From: Allgaiera indica
GTDB lineage: Bacteria; Pseudomonadota; Alphaproteobacteria; Rhodobacterales; Rhodobacteraceae
Direction of reading: 5' to 3'
DNA length: 64,000 bases
Assembly (NCBI RefSeq): GCF_900106675.1
Contig: NZ_FNOB01000006.1
Location: 1-64,000 of the forward strand
Shown: one piece after another, positions 62,301-64,000 of the stretch
Position numbering within the stretch: position 1 is the first letter of the stretch
Layout of the letters: every line of letters starts with the position of its first letter
Made by a program: the position numbers and the translations under genes
The notes under the pieces: model-generated
What the model saw: the letters and a program-made list of their open reading frames with translations, nothing else
Told to the model about the DNA's origin: nothing
Database searches by the model: none

Positions 62301-63518
62301 TCAGCGCGCCCGCTCCAACGCTTCCTTGCGCAGCAGGGTGTTTTGATCGACCATCCAGTTCGCCGCGACGTGGAAGGCCGCGCCGCCCAGCGCGCGGGCG
62401 ACATCGCCGAAATGCCCGGCCCCGATCGCGGGCCGAAAGACCCCTCGCAGATCGAGCCGGTCAAGATGCCACGCGACCGCCCGGATCAGGCGGGTCCGGA
62501 TTTCCTCGGGGAAGGCCCCGTCGATCGTGACGGCGTCGAATTCGATCACCGCCTGGGTCGACACGATCGCATGGGCAAGCCCACGTCCGGCGCGATCGAT
62601 CCAGGCCGTCAGCGCCGGGCCGAAGCTGTTCCAATCGGTGCCAGCCTCATATAGCCGACCGGGGTCATCCCCTTGCTCGGCAAGCATCCTGCCCAGCACG
62701 AAAAGCGATGCGTGGTCGATCAGCCGGTCCCCGTCGGAGGCGCCGGGGATGCGCAGCGGCCCGAAGCCGCCGGCATTGCCGCGCTGGCCCGAAAAGACGC
62801 TGCCGTTCAGCACGATCCCGCCGCCGATGAAGGTGCCCACGAAAAAATAGATGAAATCCTGCGGCTTGCGCTGCGGTCCGAAAACCAGTTCCGCCCGGCA
62901 CGCGCTTGTGCCGTCGTTCTCGACCGAGATCGCACCCGGAACCAGATCGCGCAGCGCCGATGCCACGTCGAACCCGCGCCAGGCCTCCATCTGCGCGCGC
63001 GGGGCGTCGAAATCCCGGGTCCAGTGCCACAGTTCCGACGGCATCGCCACGCCGAACCCCGATATCTGGTCGCGCCGCTTCCTGGCCGTCCGCAGCACGG
63101 GGCGCAGGTTCTCGCGAATGAAGTCCAGCAGCCCCGCCGGGGTCGGGTAGCTGTGCGACCGCGTGCGCCGCGCGATCATCGCGCCCGCGAAGTCGACCAC
63201 GATCATGTCGAAACTGCGTCGGCCGATCTTCAGCCCGATGAAATGGCGCGCCTCGGGATTGATGCGCATCGGAACCGAGGGCTGCCCCACGCGGCCGCGG
63301 ATCGGATCGCCCCGCAGCAGCAGCCCATCGGCCTGCAGCGCGTTGAAGATCACCGAAACGGCGTTCGCGGAAAGCCCCGTGGCAAGCGTCGCCTCGGCCT
63401 TGGTGCAGCTGCCGTGCTGGCGGATGAGATGCAGCACGAGGCGTTCGTTGAACCCGCGCACCGACACCTGATTGGATCCCCGCAGCGGCGTCGCCTTGAG
63501 GAGTTCGTCCCTGTTCAC
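62301..63518 (-). CDS. frcR: ROK-family transcriptional repressor (FrcR-like)
   Basis: 405 residues. The N-terminal winged helix (NERLVLHLIRQHGSCTKAEATLATGLSANAVSVIFNALQADGLL) is followed by a sugar-kinase-like ROK domain: IGLKIGRRSFDMIVVDFAG, ISVENDGTSACRAELVFG and FFVGTFIGGGIVLNG. The zinc-binding CxCGxxGC motif of classical ROK proteins is absent. The start is GTG (63518) without a strong ribosome-binding site. It is divergent from a FrcB-like sugar-binding gene, the same arrangement as FrcR and frcBCAK in Sinorhizobium, so it probably represses fructose uptake. Confidence 0.85.
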   Translation of the reverse strand: MNRDELLKATPLRGSNQVSVRGFNERLVLHLIRQHGSCTKAEATLATGLSANAVSVIFNALQADGLLLRGDPIRGRVGQPSVPMRINPEARHFIGLKIGRRSFDMIVVDFAGAMIARRTRSHSYPTPAGLLDFIRENLRPVLRTARKRRDQISGFGVAMPSELWHWTRDFDAPRAQMEAWRGFDVASALRDLVPGAISVENDGTSACRAELVFGPQRKPQDFIYFFVGTFIGGGIVLNGSVFSGQRGNAGGFGPLRIPGASDGDRLIDHASLFVLGRMLAEQGDDPGRLYEAGTDWNSFGPALTAWIDRAGRGLAHAIVSTQAVIEFDAVTIDGAFPEEIRTRLIRAVAWHLDRLDLRGVFRPAIGAGHFGDVARALGGAAFHVAANWMVDQNTLLRKEALERAR

Positions 63519-63604
63519 ACCGCGAGTCCAGTCCCTGTGTCCGATGCCCGAAGCGGAGCATAGTCAGCCCGCGAGACGCGAACAAGAACGATCCCTGACA
63601 TACA

Positions 63605-63659
63605 TTTCGATAATTCATCCGAAAGTGTTTATTGACAGACGCGACCCAGGGAATATACC
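63605..63659 (+). promoter_or_regulatory. frcB promoter and operator-like repeat
   Basis: TTGACA (63632-63637), a 16-bp spacer and TATACC (63654-63659) make a good promoter. Just upstream, TTTCG (63605-63609) and CGAAA (63620-63624) form an inverted repeat with a 10-bp A+T-rich spacer. ROK repressors use A+T-rich inverted repeats of this kind. The frcB start is 150 bp further on. Confidence 0.55.
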
Positions 63660-63808
63660 GCAGAACTACCGTGTTTGCGGGAGGAACCAGTCAGAATCGA
63701 CGGCAGATGCGGCCGGGGTTTCGCGCGAAGTTGCGCGAAGGTGCACGTTTAACAACTTCACTCGCGAATATTGATCGGCCCCGAAGAACCATCGCAAGGG
63801 AGAGGAAC

Positions 63809-64000
63809 ATGAACATCGCAAGAACCGGCGCGGCGGGGGCGATCGCCTCGGCCGTGATCGCCCTGGGCCTGGCGTCGCCCGCCATGGCGGCGGGGGTGAC
63901 GGCCTGCCTGATCACCAAGACCGACTCGAACCCCTATTTCGTCAAGATGAAGCAGGGCGCCCAGGCCGAGGCCAAGAAGCTTGGCGTGCAACTGAAAAGC
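63809..64000 (+). CDS. frcB: Fructose-type sugar ABC transporter binding protein, N-terminal part only
   Basis: The first 64 residues of a periplasmic sugar-binding protein; the gene runs off the window. AGAGGAAC precedes ATG 63809. Signal peptide AGAIASAVIALGLASPAMAA, then VTACLITKTDSNPYFVKMKQGAQAEAKKLGVQL, which is the start of the FrcB family (fructose, mannose, ribose). Transport ATPase and permease genes would be expected beyond the edge. Specificity is inferred from this short segment and from the FrcR-like neighbour. Confidence 0.85.
   Translation, partial: MNIARTGAAGAIASAVIALGLASPAMAAGVTACLITKTDSNPYFVKMKQGAQAEAKKLGVQLKS

Overview
The window is about 66% G+C chromosomal DNA from an alphaproteobacterium of the Rhodobacter/Rhodovulum/Paracoccus group (Rhodobacteraceae). 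The evidence is the gene content: a TakP-type 2-oxoacid TRAP receptor, a Rhodobacter-type acetolactate synthase, CarD next to a 7Fe ferredoxin and a SUV3-like helicase, trgAB tellurite genes, and a Sox thiosulfate-oxidation cluster in the Paracoccus/Rhodovulum order. No phage, transposase, integrase or CRISPR array was seen.

Layout. 0-2.6 kb: a decayed MFS transporter (homopolymer frameshift plus missing 3' end) and an orphan TRAP receptor. 2.6-5.5 kb: ilvBH behind a complete transcription-attenuation leader, with promoter, a 15-residue leader peptide rich in Leu/Val/Ile, an antiterminator and a terminator. 5.6-13.4 kb: a duplicated-motif secreted protein, an unknown protein, an XRE regulator with operator-like repeats, M32 carboxypeptidase, heme A synthase, TrmJ and UvrD/PcrA. 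13.4-17.2 kb: a large inverted repeat and pyruvate carboxylase. 17.3-25.8 kb: soxVW and soxXYZABCD on the minus strand, with soxS and soxR on the plus strand. SoxD is a short form with one heme, and no soxEF follows. 25.9-29.1 kb: a MarR-EmrA-EmrB efflux operon with a perfect 15-bp inverted repeat upstream. 29.2-34.6 kb: TPR protein, SUV3-like helicase, S4 protein, ferredoxin and CarD, all on the minus strand. 34.7-38.7 kb: an SCP2-like protein and an alpha/beta hydrolase, then a TerB / PhnD-like / glutamine-synthetase-like operon. 38.8-39.0 kb: two tRNA-Asp genes. 39.2-45.8 kb: trgAB, photolyase, a class V aminotransferase, an acrylyl-CoA-reductase-like enzyme and an AraC regulator. 45.9-52.8 kb: an Fsr-type MFS, a THUMP methyltransferase, alanine racemase, MlaE, MlaF, a coiled-coil membrane protein and a PqiA-like protein. 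52.8-57.8 kb: an SDR, a DUF1284 protein, purF, cvpA and radA. 58-62.1 kb: a glycine-zipper lipoprotein, a glutathione-reductase-like flavoprotein, a hydrolase and a DUF1344-like secreted protein. 62.3-64 kb: a ROK regulator divergent from the start of a fructose-type (FrcB) sugar-binding protein.

How it works together. The Sox genes encode a periplasmic system that binds thiosulfate to SoxYZ, couples it through SoxAX, cleaves it with SoxB and probably oxidises it with SoxCD. SoxV, SoxW and SoxS move reductant into the periplasm, and SoxR is a dithiol ArsR-type repressor. Most other genes are housekeeping. The observations most worth checking are the ilv attenuator, the short SoxD, the motif shared by the two sox control regions, a four-copy intergenic repeat, and the large inverted repeat between uvrD and pyc.
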